A stretch of DNA of 64,000 nucleotides from Paraescarpia echinospica. Its lineage: Eukaryota > Annelida > Polychaeta > Sabellida > Siboglinidae. The notes below the pieces were generated by a model. It worked only from the letters and a program-made list of their open reading frames with translations. It did no database searches and had not been told where the DNA came from. Position numbers and translations under genes: made by a program. The stretch lies in contig CM034534.1 of NCBI GenBank assembly GCA_020002185.1, positions 17,242,656 through 17,306,655 of the forward strand, given 5' to 3'. Numbering within the stretch: position 1 is the stretch's first letter; each line of letters starts with the position of its first letter. This document shows, in pieces, positions 23,001 through 38,000 of this stretch.

Positions 23001-26000
23001 CGCCACAGTTTGCGTGTGAGGAGTTCAAGTTGTTCTCAGAGCTTTGGCAATTTGAACATATCACATCGTCACCTTGTTACCTCCAGTCAAACGGAAAACT
23101 GAAAAACGCAGTCAAGACGGCAAAGCAAATCATGCGGAAAGCAATTGACGAGAGGGCGGATGTGTATTTGGTGTTTCTGGACTATCGAAACACACCTACA
23201 GAAGCTATGCACACATCGCCTGCTCAACGGATGTTCGCACGTCGAACCAGAACACTGCTACCAACGCTGCCATTACTGCTGCAGATCGATCCTGCAGCAC
23301 AACGTTATGTTCCAGAACAACTCAAACGTCGAAAGGAGAAACATGCCATGTTGTACAATCGTACGAGCAAGAAACTCAGCATAATACACCCAGGAGATGT
23401 TGTGCGGTTCAAGAAGCCAAACGCCTCAAATGACTCACGAACATGGACACTAGCACGCGTTCAGAAACCATCGGGCGTCAGGTCTTACATCATTGAGACT
23501 GAGAGTGAAGGCTCGACATACCGAAGGAATAGACGACAGCTACATGCCACACCAGAGCAGTATAGGGATGATACTCGGTACTTTCAACAAGATGAACCTG
23601 ACAATACGATGAACAGACCACAATGTTCAGACAATACGTGCGTAGACAAACAAAACGCACAACAGAAAGGTCAGGACAACGTCACGTCTCCTCCAAGAAG
23701 TGAAACTCCAGTCGACTCGTATCCACAACGTAATGTACCATCCACAGTCGTACATTCACCATGCAATGTGCCACCGAGTGTTAGAAATTCTCCACGCGGT
23801 GTGCCAGCGACTGTTGCACGAGCAAGGCGTCCAGTGAAACTTCCAGCAAAGTGCAACGACTTTGAAATGAAGTGAAAAGTGGAACATTTGACTGTGTAAA
23901 AAGTGTGTGACGATATCACAATTAATGTAACAAACTGTAACGTCACCTAGTGAATGAGTTGGAACTGAGCGTGCCTGTGGCTACAAGAAAGCCGACGTCG
24001 TGTTGACAAGTTGGTGTCATGTGCTCATTGCTAAAGTCATTATGATATACTGTATGGCACAATAAAGATATGAATAAACGAACAACATATATCGTTATAA
24101 CAGCAACCGTCGGTTTAACGCGTCTGTTTGTTTACTTCCTTCTGCCCTACGCGAATGTCCTCATGCGAGAACTAGTTCGGTTTATCGCCAAACTTAGCAA
24201 CGGCGAATTCAAGCAGTTTGGAAGACATCCGTTTTCGCCACGAAGCTGTCATTGTTCTGTAACATGTAATAGTAAAAGTGATTTTTACATACGTCACCAA
24301 TACAGAAATGTCACATGTGTTTGGTTGAGATCCGTATTTTTTACTCCACGTTCCACACAAATCCACAACATTATAGATACCTCTGATCACGCACGCACGC
24401 CATAAGCAGACAGGCACGCGCACACAAACACACACATACACGCACGCACACACTCACACAACAACAACAATGCCAGATTCCAGAATTACAAACCCAGCAA
24501 TAATAATGCAGTAGTATTTTCATAACCGCTCAAATGTGCTTGGTTTGCGTTGTTGTGCTGGAGAAGGTGGCGCTGCCGTAGTATGTTGTATTTGTTAATA
24601 AATGTGTATTTGAATAACGAACGAGGTTACCAGGTTACGTTATAACAGGGTGAGTGAATAACACGTCGCGTACCTTGTGTAGGAGTCAATCATGGGCTTA
24701 GTCAGAGATTCGTCTGCCCGTCTTCAAGACTGGCAGATGACTGGTGAAAACGGGTAATAGGGGACGCAAGTGATTCTCGTTTCCGGTCCGTTTTGATGTG
24801 ATAGTTAACGAGATCATACACTTCCGGGGCCCACTTCGTTGTCCGGAATTATCGCTCATTCGATTACAGTCATGGCGTTTTCATTACAATTTTGGGTAAA
24901 CTACACCACACGGAATGTAAAATGTTAATGCAACGTTTGTGTATTTATTATACATTTTTTTCTGTCTGAGTGAGACAAATAATAATTTTATTACTGCTCT
25001 AGAATATGTTCCCTTAAACCCCATTTGTAAAGATGCATTATATCCATAAATCACGTACATTGGACAAATACATAGTTAAATGATGTTTACGATTGTTCAC
25101 ATACAACTGTGCCTTTTTGGCTTTGGTCATTGTAGACTTTATAATGGCAAACATTTCACGTGCCACGACTGATAATGACACAGTTTCGTCGTTCCGGTAT
25201 AACCAATATTCAAAGTCAAAATCACTGCGATATGCAAACAATTTGAAAATCATAACTTGCATACATAATAGTTCCCACATTCTAGATGAGCTTTCGTTGG
25301 GTGGAAACCTATAAAACTTATAACGGAGGTTTCTGCTGTGGCAGTTAAACCCATATGGGAAACAATACATAGCTCGTTCGCGTCTTCGGGTACCGGATTA
25401 TGAATGAAAAGGGCAAAATAGCATAAAACCAGTACGGAGGCAGACAAGACTTGCGTGCCCTATATTGCCACAGAAAAGACTGGTGGCATTTAAAGGGGAC
25501 CAGCTGGCCACTAGATTAAATAATAGTTCCATATAATATTTAGTTAATAACTATCATCGGCACAACTGGTAGTGAAACACATCAAATGGATCAGTATTCA
25601 TTAAATAAATGGCTCAAATGAGGCGTTTGTCATTGAAAACACTAAACTGGCCAGTAGTAGCTGTGATTGACTTGAATGGCTTCCGTGCAAGTCGTTCACG
25701 CGCTAAAAGGTACACTTGTTATTAATTCAAGACCGGAAAAAAATTATTTCTGGCTAAGGACCTGGAGACAATAATTATGTTACAGGTGTCCGTCCGTGTT
25801 GCATCGGAAAACCGTGATTTCATGGACAACTTGCCCCACAAGATGGCGTTGCCGCCTTGGAACCACAACGAGACACTGGCGAGGGGACTCGAGGTCGGTC
25901 TAATTCTGTGATGTAGATCTGGAATAGCAGCAGTTTGTGTTGTTGTCGTTGTTGATGCAGACGCAGCGGTTGTTGTTGTTGTTGTTACTATTTCTGTATG

Positions 26001-29000
26001 TTGCAGCCGCAGATCTTAAGCAGTCAACATCTCGTATTGGGGTGAGGTTTCAACTTTGTACAGACATGATTTGTAACGAGTATTTGACGCTATTAACGGT
26101 TGTTGTTGTTGTTGTTGCCGCCCCATTGCAGTGGGTGATCTTGAGCAGTCGCCATCTCATCTTTCGCGTCGCTATTTTTAGTCGCTAGGGGGCGTGGCAT
26201 AATGTTTACTTTCAAAAGTCATCCTTCGTTTAATGTTCAATTATAGCATACTAATTATTTTGAATATATTACTTTTAATATTATGTAACTTGTAAAGCAC
26301 TACAGAATCAAGAATTCAACCATAAGCTAAGTATATTTACATTATAAGCATATTTTAACCAGTTTTGGTCCTGTCATATTCAACTTAATAAAACCGGCGT
26401 TAAACTTGCCGTTATGATTGTCGCTCACTTTCGCCGGTCGTCAATGTTTAGTTTTTGTGTTTGTTTAAATGTTGTCGTTTGTACCTATTATGTTGTTAAA
26501 TGATTAAGTTATAAAACATGGTGCTTGTGGGTTTTTTCAATTGACCTTTTAGATTACTATTGGCATTTTATATTATTACAATAAATACGGTATTTAAAAA
26601 GGAATCATGGTGCAGTTAATTGCCATTCAGTGATTGATACTACACTACAGTCAGTTTCTGCCTATCTAAGGCTACGGCTGAGTGAATTCTAATAAATATA
26701 AATAGTTTTCCCTACCTTAATAGGCCTGTAAGTCTCAATTTAGTTACCGGAGTTGGCCCCGGTTCAACATTTTCTAATTAAATAAAGTAGGCTTTATTGT
26801 TAAAATTGAGACTACTGATCTTGTACATATAATTTAGTTTTTTACTTACGCCGTAGGCTTAGCCTTAGCTCTGGGTTTAACATTCTTTACTATTTATTAT
26901 CTATATGATATCAAATTAAATGGTTTTGGTCTATTAATTTCTACTAAATATAATAATAGTCTAACATAATTATGTCACCATTATTCTTATTGGGTGTTTT
27001 CTGCTTGTCTTGCTCTGTTGCTGTAAGGGATATAGATTTTTTTCGTGTAAACCATTGACATCTAATCATTTTAATGTGCGTTTTCCTAATCACACTAAAA
27101 TTCATCATACTACTTCAATTTTGCATAGTCTGCCATGTCTTCATGTTTGTTATAATAGAAAGTTATTGCCAATCCCCCGCTCTACGCCAACATTGAAATT
27201 AGCAATAATTTTATTACTATCAGGAGATGTAAGTCTCAATCCTGGGCCATCTGTTAGACGAAACATTCGGGTGGCCACTACAAACGTTCGATCTGTACGA
27301 GACAAGACAGCCTCACTTTGTGATTTATTAATTTCAAAGAAAATAAACATTCTAGCTGTAACTGAGACCTGGCTCAGACCACATGATACACATGCATGCA
27401 TTGCTGACGTTTCCCCTTCTGGTTACACCTTTCACCATCGACCACGTTTAGTCGGCCGTGGAGGCGGTGTTGGCTTTCTTATATCACAGCAGTTCAAAGT
27501 TAAATTACATTCTAACCCTGAATACTCTAGTTTTGAGTCCATCTGTGCTGACATTTCAGATTCTTCTTTCTCCGCATACTTTGTTTGTATATATCGCCCT
27601 CCAGGACATCCGGCCAATTTCTTTGAAGACTTTCAGGATATGTTGGAAAATCTGGCAGTTATTCATTCAGAATTTTATATTCTTGGAGATTTTAATCTAC
27701 ATTTGGATATACCTTCTACAACTACAACTACGTTTGATGATATTCTGGCATCATTTGATTTGAAACAACATGTACATGGCCATTGGCTTGACCTCTTGAT
27801 AACCCGTTCAACTTGTAATAATATCCAATCTCCTACTATTTCAGATGGGTTATCAGGCCACCATATTGTCATTGCTAATATTAACGTTTCTATAACCCCT
27901 TTACAGTCGAAACTCAATGTGTCTTACATAGCCATTCATAGGATTGTCATTACAGCTTTAATGGCTGATATCCTTATATCTGACCTTGTCACATATCCAA
28001 AAAAACATCTATCTGACTGAAACAGTACTGTCAAATACTCAATGCATTACTTGACAAACATGCACCTGTAAAATCCAAATGGGTGTCAGAAAGGCCACCG
28101 GCTCCATGGATGACTTCCGAAATTATACTATCTAAAAGGCGTCGTCGTTATTTAGAGCGTGTATGGCACAAATCACGCTCGCCATTAGATAGATCGCGCT
28201 ATTCTAAGCAATGTCACCTCTGTAACAGACAAATGGCTAAAGCTAAATCAGATTATTTTATAAATATGGTCATAAATAAGTCTGATAATCCGCATCAGTT
28301 ATGGAACTGCATCAATAACATTCTACACAGACGGCCTACTCCATCGCTACCTGATCATGTGTCAATTAAGTATCTATGTGATTCGTTCTTTAGTCACTTT
28401 AAGAATAAAATCAGTATTATTCGTTCTGCTTTCCCACGTCATAATATAAATAATGTCAGTGTGGACTTTCCACAAGTAAATTCTCAACTTGTATCATTTG
28501 AACCTGCAACAGTTGATGAAGTTAGGAAAATAATTATGTCCTCCCCAAATAAATCTTGTGCACTTGATCCATTTCCAACAATACTGCTAAAAGCATGTCT
28601 CGATACACTAATTGGACCTATAACAAATATAAATGCATCACTTTGCTTTGGCTGTTTTCCTGATGATTTCAAATACGCCCATGTCACATCACTTCTTAAG
28701 AAGTCAACTCTGCCTAAACAAGACTTAAACAGTTATAGACCTATTTCTAATCTCAGTTTAACTTCCACAATACTAGAAAAGGTTGTAGCAAATCGTCTAA
28801 GGTCTCACATTAGCACAAATGTCTTAACTAACATGTCACAATCAGCATATAGGCAGTTTCATTCAACAGAGACTGCCCTCTTAAAGGTTCATAATGACAT
28901 TAACTTGAACATTAATAATGGTAAAGTGACTGCACTTACCTTACTAGATCTCTCTGCCGCGTTTGTCACGATTGATCACAGCATTCTCATTGAACGCCTA

Positions 29001-32000
29001 TTAAAGTGGTACGGCATATCTGGCACAGCTCTAAGCTGGTTTTCCTCGTATCTAACTGATAGATATCAAACTATAAAGATTGGGAACTGCTTTTCAGCTG
29101 CACTGCCGGCTTTATTTGTTGTTCCCCAGGGTTCTGTTCTTGGGCCTTTGCTTTTTACTCTTTACACCACGCCACTAAGCTTTGTTATACAAAAACATAA
29201 CTTGGATCATCATCTTTATGCTGATGATAGTCAGATCTACATTTCATTGGCTACCCCGGATACAAATCGCTCCCTTAACCAACTTAGTGATTGCCTTCAA
29301 TATATCTTCCACTGGATGACTGACAGCAAGTTGAAATTAAATGCAAATAAAACTGAATTGATCATTATTGGTACTCCAATGCAGCGTAGTAAACTGGATG
29401 GTTTTTTCCCTACGCGTATTTTGAATCAGTATATCACGCCAGCAACCTCGGTGCGGAATCTAGGAGTGATCTTTGATAGTAACTTCAATTTCCGACAACA
29501 TATATCTCAAACATGTCGCTGCTGTTTTGATCATATTCGTGATCTTCGCCGTATTCGCCGGTATATGTCATTTTCTGTTGCTAAGACTATTGCAACAGCG
29601 CTTGTTAGCAGCAGACTTGACTGTTGCAATTCCCTCCTTTATAATATCGCTGGCAAGGATATCACAAAACTTCAGCGTGTCCAAAATTGTCTAGCAAGAG
29701 TAGTTACAAGATCTCGTTTTTCTCGCTCTGTACCACTTTTGAAGTCTTTGCACTGGCTTCCTGTACGATATTGTATAATATTTAAGATCTGTACTATTAC
29801 ATACCTGTCCAATAAGCAACCATCTTATTTGCATTCATTGCTTACTCCTGTAAGAAAACCTATCCAGTTTCGATCATCTAGTTCAGACCTACTTTTTGTT
29901 CCTGGAGTCAACAATAACATTGGAACTAGGGCTTTTTTTGTTGCTGCACCAACTCTTTGGAATATGCTCCCTCTTAGTGTTAGATCAGTTGAAAATATTA
30001 CAACATTCCGTCGTCATTTAAAAACGTATCTTTACAACCTTGCTTAACCACCGTAGCTCCCTAGCGCCTTGACCCATCTGTTGACAACTGGAAAACTACT
30101 TATGGATTTTGAGATTGACCAATCCTTTTGTTTTGATGCGCCTCTGAGCTTGGTTTCCAAGGATTTAGGCGCAATAGAAGTTATCTTATTATTATTATTA
30201 TTATTTGGGGTGCGGCTTCCAGTTTGATCTGACATATCATATTTAAAGCTAGTAAAAGGACGCAGTCTATTCGTCTAGCCAGAATTAGCGGGATTAAAGG
30301 AAATAAAAATAAGACATTAGCTAAAATCCTTTTTCCATGTGTACACAAAGTTTAACATTGTATGTAACATTTGACAACATTAAAGGTCCTCAACCAATTC
30401 GTTTGCCCATCGCCAATCCGTTTTTTTTAGGTCCAGATGTGTAATGTGTGAATAGTTTAACTAGTGTGCACAATCGGTTTAATAAAAAATGCGTACTTGT
30501 TTTTTTAATCGCCAAAAAACAAGATTTGTCGTTACACCGGGTATAGCTGGCGAAAGCCAATTGCACTGTCGACCTCCTGTGCCATTTCGATCACGTGCTT
30601 TACGCGAGATCGGCATCCCACGCATTCGAAAACAATAACAACATACACGTGCTTTGGTGTATCAAGATTCCAAAGTGGTTGTACGAAGGTACGTATACTA
30701 CACTATCGCATTTAGCAACAAGAACGCGTAGCCGCGTATTAATTCAACGAGAATTGCAACTTGCGAACGTCAACACTGGACTCGAGGCAGTCTAACTTTA
30801 AGACTGTCTAAGACTAAGCCAGTCACTAGTACTAGGTCCATGACCATATTATCAGCCAGAGATTCAGTCAGAGGCTGTGTCAACGAGCATAATATTTGAT
30901 GTGCATTGTAATTTGTATTTGGTTACGTAGGATCTTGGTAATAAACTATGTTATTGCGACAATACATGTAGAGAATAGATGACGTGAGGCTGCGAAATGA
31001 CAAATAACATTGGTTTGGCAATAGGCCCCTGTTGATCGTGCAAGTAACTTAGTCAGGGAGCATCCGTAATTTCGTGCAACAGAACGTCAAACACGGGAGT
31101 ATTATATTGGTGATCATAATTATTAAAACAATGTTTTGTGACGCATATTTTGATACTATTAATTACTACAGAATGTTGTTGATTTGCATTGTAGTTTATG
31201 CAAAATAATTGAGATTTGTTATATTGACGACCATGATGGTGATGATGATTTTATTAAATATAAAAATGTAAACGTGTAAATACATAAAATATAAATACAG
31301 TTAAAGTACACCATATATAAGGATTAAACAAGATAATGCTCGCACTTGTTTCCGTTGTGGTCCTTGGTGTCTGGCTATAGTTTATGTAATTGGTATCCTG
31401 TGATACCTTTCAACTGACATATGCCAGCTATTCTTGTGTATTTACCAATATGTGTATATATTCTCACCACAGCAATATATGAATGCATAATACGTAACTT
31501 GAATTATGATGTCGCTAGAGGCCACACTGCAACCCAAGAATGGGAATGAGAGGAGGCAGAAGAGGAGCTAAGGCAGTCACCTGGGTCAAGCAGACACAGG
31601 GAGGATACATAGTCTGTGGGAGGCCCACATTTGATAAATCCAGGTAATTTCAAATTTATAACAATCAACCACATATAAGTTATCAAAAAAATGTTAATGT
31701 GCACATTTACATATATATTTGTTTTCATACACATTTTAATAATAACATCTTGGACTTGGAAAACTAAGTTGACTTCTGCACTTATATTATACCCACAGAC
31801 ATATTAATACACCTTTAAAAGTATTTAGCATACGGCAATGACTCAGAAATATGTTTATAAAATAATTTTTTCATTTTTGAAGAAGGTAAACATACATGTT
31901 ATGAACCTTTGAATACTTGGCGAGTACTGTTAGCATCACAATAACACCTCATTTTGTAATTTCCAACATTCACCTTGATCATTCAACTTCAGGCAGAACC

Positions 32001-35000
32001 TTAAAATGTCAAACATGAATATGTGTAGTAGGTACACATGGCAGACACTGACATGAATTTGTATACTGAAAACAAAACAAAAAATATAAATGCTCTTTAC
32101 TGATGTTTTACTGATTAGCAGAATTCAAATCAATCTCTATAATATTGACTAAGATCAGGCATCACTGTAATGAAATTGAAATTTTTTTAATTCATGTAAT
32201 GACAATGAACACCTTATAAAGAAAAAATAGTTAAAATTGTTCACCGTTTTGAAAAAGAGCACATTCTACTAATGTATGCATGCTGTATCAACCCACCCTC
32301 TCCCTCTTCCGGAACAACCCCGGTAAACACTGACTGTTCCTAAGATATCAACATGTATAGATGCAGCTGTAGTAGCACATTTCTTGCTGCCGTTTTTCTT
32401 GTGAAATGCTGCAGGTCACACATGAAACATTATTTTACATTTACTGATTATGAGAATGAACATTCCATAATTATTTACTACCAACACTACAATAATACCT
32501 GTTTTTGTTTACTGAATATATGCTTTTCTTTACAGGAGATTGGACTAGTGTGCTTAGTATCACTAGTTCTCCAAGTTAATATGGCATACTGGGCAGCTGT
32601 ATTTGTCCAGGATCTCGGACAAGATTCTATAGCCATGCAGCATGCTGCATACTAATGGTTTGTCATGTGAATGTCCACCGACTGATCCCAATTGTGTCGT
32701 GTGTTGCATCCGTGACAGATTCCCCAGTGCCGATGGGTGTACACTGGCTTCCAGGTCAGTCAGTTAGCTTAACTGACTAAAAACCAATGTAGAATGCAGG
32801 TTGCTCGACATACGAATATGGTGACGCCTGACTAGCTCGTGAGACAGGTTCAGTGTCGAGCATTCTTCGGTGAACTACATCGGTTTGGATATCGATGACA
32901 TCACTGTATGTGTTCGCTGTCTTCGATACCAACCTCCTGACATTTTGTTGTACATCCGCATCTACCTATACCGGAGACAAAGTGACAATTAGCATGGCTC
33001 TGACATTATATTATATTTTATATGTGATGACACATTTATCAAAAGTCAATAATACACGGTATTTGTATTCAATTCAACTTTAACTTTTAGCAGTGTCTAT
33101 GACAAAATACATCAATTATCCAGCATTGTTACAGTGGTAGGGTTTCATTGTCTTTGTATTACTAATAGTCAGTGGCAGCCAGCTGAGTTCTTGCAACGTA
33201 CACCAGGTACTTGTTATGTACAACAACACAAGTTTGTGATGAAGTAATGGCATTGAAAGCCTTTTCACATTTTTGCAACAACAATCTATTGATACACTGA
33301 CAGCAGCATTTTACTTGTTTAAGTTCTCTATGTATCATGAGGACTGTTATTATACTTTTCATGCCACGTTTCATATTTCTAAATTATTCTTTTTTATCAC
33401 TGGTTTATATTTTCACAAATAATTTACATTACATTTTCACTTCGCATGATGATTATACACCTGTACTGATATGGTGTAGTATCCAGTCCTCGGGATTGCT
33501 CAAAGCGCTTTAAACTTTAATCCCTGGCAGACCTGTTAATTCGAACACCATCTCGACTTATGTGGGAAGCATTCAGCCACACTGAAATTAATATGCGAAG
33601 ACTATTCGTACAAAAATATTGCGGTCTGTAGCCGGTACTCTTCATACAACTGAGTAAACCTGAGCAATGTAGCATGTAGTGATTGTACATGTAATTCTCA
33701 GTCACATGGCGATGACCCTGACTAGTCTAGTCACTATTATTTGCGAGTTATAAACATACATACCAAGCATTGCATAAACTACAAAATTTTCGAATTTTCT
33801 AATCATTCATGTTTTTTTAACAAAGAACCATAAATTATGATTCCTTGTTAAAAAAAACAATTATGATTCATAATAGTTCATTTGTTCAACTAAACATCTT
33901 CCTAAGTAATTTGTTCTCATTGGTTTACATTTTATGGGCATGCGATATTAAAAAAATTTGTTAATACACATAATTGTTTAGTCACTAATTTTGAAAGTTG
34001 TAAACATACAAGGCATGTATAAACTACAACTAGAATTTGACATCACGTGTACTAGTGTTTTTTGTTGTAACAAAGAATCTTGATAAAAGTATGTTTGTTT
34101 TTTATATATACCTGACATTTTTTCAACCTCTTCCTAATTTGTGTTTCTATTGTTGTTTTGCATTTTATGTGCATGTAATATTAAAAAGTATTACATTATA
34201 CACATCAAGTGCAGTGATTGTACCTGTAGTTGTATTGTACTTTTCATTATTTTGTAGTCAATCTCATCAAATAGTTTAAATAAAATATTTTTACTTTACA
34301 TTGTGTTTACTTTAATTCACATGCATTTCTAACAACAATATGCAATTTAACGAGGACACCACATTACTGCAAAATCCTCAAGCAGACAAACAAAACTATC
34401 ACATACAGGGGTGGATCCAGAAATCGAGTATGGGAGGCACAAAAACCTCCACTGGCGGCCAAACCAAATGGTGTAGTCTAAATTGTGTCGCTACCACGCT
34501 GCCATAACATCACCCGCTCCACTGGAGTGGTGATATTGGAAGACGTCATAACTTCAGCTTATTATTATCACCTAAACTGGGGCACATTTCAAACGGTCTG
34601 GGAGGACACAGTCGCGTGGGCTCATTATAAAAGATTTGCAGACACGCCAAATTCTTATGGTCTAAGGGGGGGCACCTGTCCCCAGGCCCGCCTGGATCCG
34701 CCTATGACATACTTGTTTATTGCTTGTATTTATAATTTTTATAACAGGTTTGGTGACAGAGTATCCACATTTGATAACACTCGTTTACCTGAAGGTGAAG
34801 AGCTTTGAAGCATACATCTGCATGTGGTGTCGACACACCTCAATTTCTGAAAATATAGTACATGTATTAATAGTCAGCACTGATTGTTTCTAACAATAAT
34901 CATGTTAATGTACTTGCAAAAGTTGCAATGCAATGAATGACCAACTGCCAAATGCAACCAATGCCAACGGTCAAGAGCTATCTATATAATATATACATGT

Positions 35001-38000
35001 TATGGGCATTAATGTCCATGGTATTGAGGGGCGCTGGTTTTCTGAACATAACAAAGACTCACAGAAGGGACAATAACAAAACTTGGTTAAACTACTGGAA
35101 TATTCTTTTCCTTGTAAATAATTAAATACCAAGACTACATACAATTGAATTCAAATTAAATTTATAAATGTCCAATAATAGTATTTTTTAATATAAAAGT
35201 AATAACTTTGTTAAATTACTATTACATTACTGTTGTTAGTAAATTATGTACATCTTGGTTCAATAATTATAATCGTTACGGATAATTTATAATGCATTTA
35301 CACTATTACTATTTTCCCAAGCTTACTTAGGCTACTAGCCTACTACCATATACGACATAGACATAAGTATATGCCATAGGCATAGCGTCGTACTGTTAGC
35401 TGATATTAGTCTATAGTAAACAGGGCCCAGCCAGGCCGCCCATACCGCCAGTGCCAATGACTAAAAGGAAAACAATCAAAACATTTAGTACAAGCAACAT
35501 TAATATATATACTCATACGTCTAAATATACGTGATTATAGCTGAATAAATCGAAATTACTAACCTGTGTGGAAGAACCTTTGCGAACGCTGCATCTAATA
35601 TGTTGATATTGTGACTGACACCACGGCACGGGCAACGGCCCACGGCCACAGTCCACTGGCACTGTCGCCAACTCCTTCTGTTTGCTTTGTTTCTTCCATA
35701 GTCGTTCTCTAATAGAAATACACCTTTATGCGTGGGTACTGTTTTTGTCTGTCTAATTTAGCCCATTTTGCCGTGTCGGTGGCATATATGTTCGTGGACG
35801 TCCACTCATTGCCTAAACTCGGAATTCCATAACATCAACAAAAGGGTGGAGGTCAAAGGTCAATATCGCCCATAATTCGCGATCACGAGAAGACAAGAAC
35901 GCGATTCCACCCCAAGTTCAATATCCATACTCAGCTAAAATCGAAGCAAAAAACCGGATCCGGTTTTTACTAAAAACGAAACAGTTCGCAGTTTTTGTAT
36001 TAATTTTATAAAAACGAACTAATACGTATGTATAAACGAACTAGGATATCATTGGGGAGTACTTGATTCCTCTGTTTTTGTGTGAAATTACTAAGAAACT
36101 CGAGGAGCAAGACAATCGAATTGGTTGAGTACCTTTAAACAAATACAGAAAAATACATTTGTAGCATAAATTCGATTTTAAGCTCGTCTGTGAAGCGATT
36201 CCCACGGAAAATAAAATTTTAATGAGCTAGGCGATCACGTGGTATCGTGACGTCACTTATGACACACACTCGCATCAGGCCGACCCTTTCCATGCATTCA
36301 GAGCATGTTTACAAGGATAGTTTTTGGGTCGAAACGAGCGTCAGAACGAGTTATTGTGCAATATTCCGACGTAATACAAACACTAGTCATCATAGAGGAA
36401 CAAACATTTATGTTACGGTTCCACATGAATGGAATTTTATTCAAAACAACGAATGCGAATGGGCCTACAAGTCAACTAGGTTTCGCCGAGCTTGGGGTCG
36501 CTTTCAGAATAATTATATCGAATGCAACCAACGGGAGATAATCTACACCAATAAACATACATAGCAAACATATATTGTATCCAGCTACATAAAGTAACGT
36601 GAATAATCTCATAATAGCACTAGAATATCGATATATGAAGGAGTTGTACAATTTATCATAACAACTTAAATCAGTCAGACACTTTCCGTTGGTCCCGCTA
36701 GCTCAGTGGGTAGGCGCGTTGGTTACTTGTCATTAATTTTACAATCGGGCGACGCCGGTTCAATCCTGACAGCATGCAAACCTTTTACTTTCTTTACACT
36801 TTTTTTTGTTTATGTTTTCACGAAGTAATATAAAAAAATCATTTTATACTATAATGCACTGTTTGTAAATATTTTTTATTATTTTTGTAGTAATTATTTA
36901 TTCGCCAAAAAAATGAAAATATGGTCATTATATATAACGATGTTTCTAAATTGTATTTATCCAGACAGATCTCAATCTGTTTTCACATATATAATTACAA
37001 TATATTACCGTACAATATATATACAATTAATAAATTATATATCCATTACATTATATTTGTTTGGATAAATAAAATTTAGAAACGTCGTTATATAATGACC
37101 ATATTTTCATTTTTGTGATGAATAAATAGTTACTACAAAAATAAAAATTATTTACAAACAGTGCATTATAGTATAAAATGATTTTGTTTATATTATTTCG
37201 TGAAAACATAAACAAAAAAAGTGTATAGAAAATCAAAGATTTGCATGCTGTCAGGATTGAACCGGCGTCGCCCGGTTGTAAAATAAACGACAAATAACCA
37301 ACGCGCCTACCCACTGAGCTAGCGGGACCAACGGAAACTGTCTGACTGATTTAAGTTGTTATAATAAATTATACAACTCCGTCATATATCGATATTCTAG
37401 TGATATTATGAGATTATACACGTTACTTTATGTAGCTGGATACAATATATGTTTGCTATGTATGTTTATTGGTGTAGATTATCTCCTGTTGGTTGCATTC
37501 GATATAATTATTCTGAAAACCAGCCCAAGCTCGACGAAACCTAGTCGACTTGTAGGCCCATTCGCATTCGTTGTTTTGAATAAAATTCGATTCATGTGGA
37601 ACCGTAAGATAACTGCTTGTTCCTCTATGATGACTAGTGTTTGTATTACGTCGGAATATTGCACAATAACTCGTTCTGACGCTCGTTTCGACCAAAAACA
37701 AAACTTGTAAACATGGTCTGAATGCATGGAAAGGGTCGGCCTGATGTGAGTTTGAGTCATAAGTGACGTCACATCTCGGCATCCCGAAAAGCGCGCCAAA
37801 AATATGCATATTCGAAAATGTCCGGATGCACACCATAAAATGTGGAATTTCTAATTCATTTAATTTTTTTGGCTTGGTGGACGTGGAAATAGATAGCAGG
37901 ATGTAATATAACATGAATTCGAGCAATATATGTTTTATTCCCTTTAATAATAACTAACTGACGTCTGCCGTGTTGACCATGAGAAAGTTACCATTATTGA

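Larger units (their letters stand above)
16084..24102 (+). mobile_element. Ty3/Gypsy LTR retrotransposon, inactive, with a nested LINE
   Basis: Both LTRs are present and the element is flanked by the 5-bp duplication GCAAC (16079-16083 and 24103-24107). Order inside: gag start, nested non-LTR element and other sequence, rest of gag with zinc knuckles and protease, reverse transcriptase, RNase H, integrase, 3' LTR. No envelope gene is seen. Frames are broken in several places and key residues are changed in protease, reverse transcriptase and integrase, so it cannot move on its own. Confidence 0.92.
27010..30207 (+). mobile_element. CR1/L2-type LINE with 2A-like motif, nearly full length
   Basis: AP endonuclease followed by reverse transcriptase, then a 3' untranslated region with a small hairpin (TGCGCCT 30137 / AGGCGCA 30167) and a (TTA)n tail at about 30183-30207. 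The 5' end is not defined. Confidence 0.9.
36247..37772. repeat. 1.5-kb foldback: two ~710-bp inverted arms with 100-bp centre
   Basis: Left arm 36247-36962 and right arm 37063-37772 are reverse complements at roughly 90 percent, both beginning GTGACGTCACTTATGA at the outside. The centre (36963-37062) is AT-rich. Each arm carries a tRNA-like block. Two overlapping reading frames stay open in the outer part of both arms, but their content matches no known family. It may be a foldback transposon or an inverted duplication of one insertion. Confidence 0.9.

Noticed and set aside
25038..25370. Minus-strand 110-residue frame with scattered Cys/His, considered as a THAP-like domain
   Set aside because: Cys/His spacing does not fit THAP, and there is no other transposon or gene context.
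31504..32655. Open frames considered as extra receptor exons or a nested gene
   Set aside because: The receptor model is complete without them; no domain, and no matching splice sites in phase.
36691..36772. Functional tRNA gene
   Set aside because: A and B boxes are present, but the acceptor stem does not close and the spacing is too long; it is duplicated in the foldback.
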